Shown here: in pieces, positions 5,441-5,977 of the stretch | How the letters are laid out: each line of letters starts with the position of its first letter | Position numbering within the stretch: position 1 is the first letter of the stretch | Source: Nitrospira sp. | GTDB lineage: Bacteria > Nitrospirota > Nitrospiria > Nitrospirales > Nitrospiraceae | Length of the DNA stretch: 5,977 nt | NCBI GenBank assembly: GCA_025935475.1 | Contig: JAICVE010000191.1 | Span: 1-5,977, forward strand | Reading direction: 5' to 3' | Program-made: the position numbers and the translations under genes | The notes under the pieces: generated by a model | What the model was told of the DNA's origin: nothing | Database searches by the model: none | Seen by the model: the letters and a program-made list of their open reading frames with translations, nothing else

Positions 5441-5977
5441 TCAGCTGTGCCCTGTGAGCTCCAAGTACCGCTCGGCATCGATCGCGGCCATGCAACCGGT
5501 TCCCGCAGCGGTAACCGCCTGTCGGTAGGTCGAATCCTGCACATCCCCTGCGGCGAACACCCCCGGTACGCTCGTGGCCGTCCCGTTCTTGGTCACGATA
5601 TATCCTTTGGCGTCCATGTCTACTTGCCCGGCAAACAGAGCCGTGTTCGGGTGATGACCGATTGCGACGAAGACGCCGGAAATGGGGAGTGTCGTGATGT
5701 TGCCCATGACCACATTCTTGAGCCGAACGGCGGTAACCACGTCGTCGCCGAGAATGTCTTCGACAACGGTATTCCAGATGAAGGAAATCCGCTCGTTCTT
5801 GAGCGCCCGGTCCTGCATGATTTTGGACGCGCGCAGCTTGTCTCGCCGGTGGACCACAAACACCCGTGTGGCAAACTTCGTCAGAAAATTGGCCTCTTCC
5901 ATCGCGCTGTCTCCGCCCCCCACGACGACCAATTCCTTGCCGCGAAAGAAAAAGCCATCGCATGTCGCGCAGGTCGA
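5441..5977 (-). CDS. trxB: Thioredoxin reductase TrxB, N-terminus beyond window edge
   Basis: This is the C-terminal 178 residues of an NADPH-dependent flavoprotein that reduces thioredoxin in the cytoplasm. The frame enters from the right edge at the redox-active CATCDG (bases 5957-5971), followed by the NADPH-binding Rossmann motif VVVGGGDSAMEEA (from base 5929 leftwards), VHRRDKLRASK, the IGHHPNT segment and the FAD-contacting GVFAAGDVQD, then RQAVTAAGTGCMAA near the C-terminus. All fit low-molecular-weight TrxB. The FAD-binding N-terminal half lies beyond base 5977. TTG at 5932 could be read as a start but would remove the active-site cysteines, so it is not the start. thiI follows 31 bp downstream on the same strand, so the two probably share a transcript. 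Confidence 0.96.
   Translation of the reverse strand, partial: STCATCDGFFFRGKELVVVGGGDSAMEEANFLTKFATRVFVVHRRDKLRASKIMQDRALKNERISFIWNTVVEDILGDDVVTAVRLKNVVMGNITTLPISGVFVAIGHHPNTALFAGQVDMDAKGYIVTKNGTATSVPGVFAAGDVQDSTYRQAVTAAGTGCMAAIDAERYLELTGHS

Noticed and set aside
4906..5457. 183-codon plus-strand open frame opposite thiI
   Set aside because: It is antisense to clear THUMP-domain coding sequence, with no motif or ribosome binding site of note.
5410..5544. N-terminal extension of ThiI to 5544
   Set aside because: The extra 45 residues read trxB out of frame and do not look like ThiI. The family start MRCAIIHYHELALKGR begins at 5409.
1..5977. Mobile element, CRISPR array or tRNA gene
   Set aside because: I found no transposase or integrase motif, no regularly spaced repeats and no tRNA-like cloverleaf. 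Nearly all the sequence is taken up by the seven protein genes.

Overview
The window is a gene-dense, fairly GC-rich bacterial chromosome segment. No stretch longer than about 300 bases lacks a gene. I saw no tRNA, rRNA, insertion sequence, CRISPR array or att site. Gene content and protein style (a sigma-54 response regulator, QueG, a rhodanese-less ThiI beside thioredoxin reductase, small secreted Cys-rich and SRPBCC proteins) suggest a Gram-negative environmental bacterium. Nitrospirota/Nitrospira would fit, but that is an impression of style and not a demonstrated assignment.

Layout. Left block, minus strand, read from right to left: a small secreted Cys-rich protein (2452-2078), epoxyqueuosine reductase QueG (2032-1091), and an NtrC-type sigma-54 activator (960 running off the left edge). 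The first two are 45 bp apart. The activator follows after a 130-bp gap with its own strong ribosome binding site. Middle block, plus strand, divergent from the Cys-rich gene: a DGQHR-domain (DndB-like) protein (2564-3676) overlapping by 17 nt the start of a probable exported SRPBCC/START-like protein (3660-4247). A good sigma-70-like promoter sits in the divergent spacer. Right block, minus strand: thioredoxin reductase trxB (entering from the right edge, stop at 5441) followed after 31 bp by thiI (5409-4231). The thiI 3' end overlaps the SRPBCC 3' end convergently by 17 nt.

Working together. trxB-thiI is a plausible thiol/sulfur-transfer unit: ThiI activates tRNA uridine-8 (and may serve thiamine synthesis), and the thioredoxin system could keep its cysteines reduced. 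QueG performs the last step of tRNA queuosine synthesis. Two of the seven genes therefore act on tRNA modification, but they are not in one operon. The least explained part is the DGQHR-SRPBCC pair with the divergent Cys-rich secreted gene: the DGQHR protein looks like DndB/DpdB, known from DNA-modification systems, yet no other member of such a system is visible here. Nothing in the window proves a new system. The best leads are this orphan DGQHR pair, the Cys-rich secreted family and the degenerate receiver domain of the sigma-54 activator.
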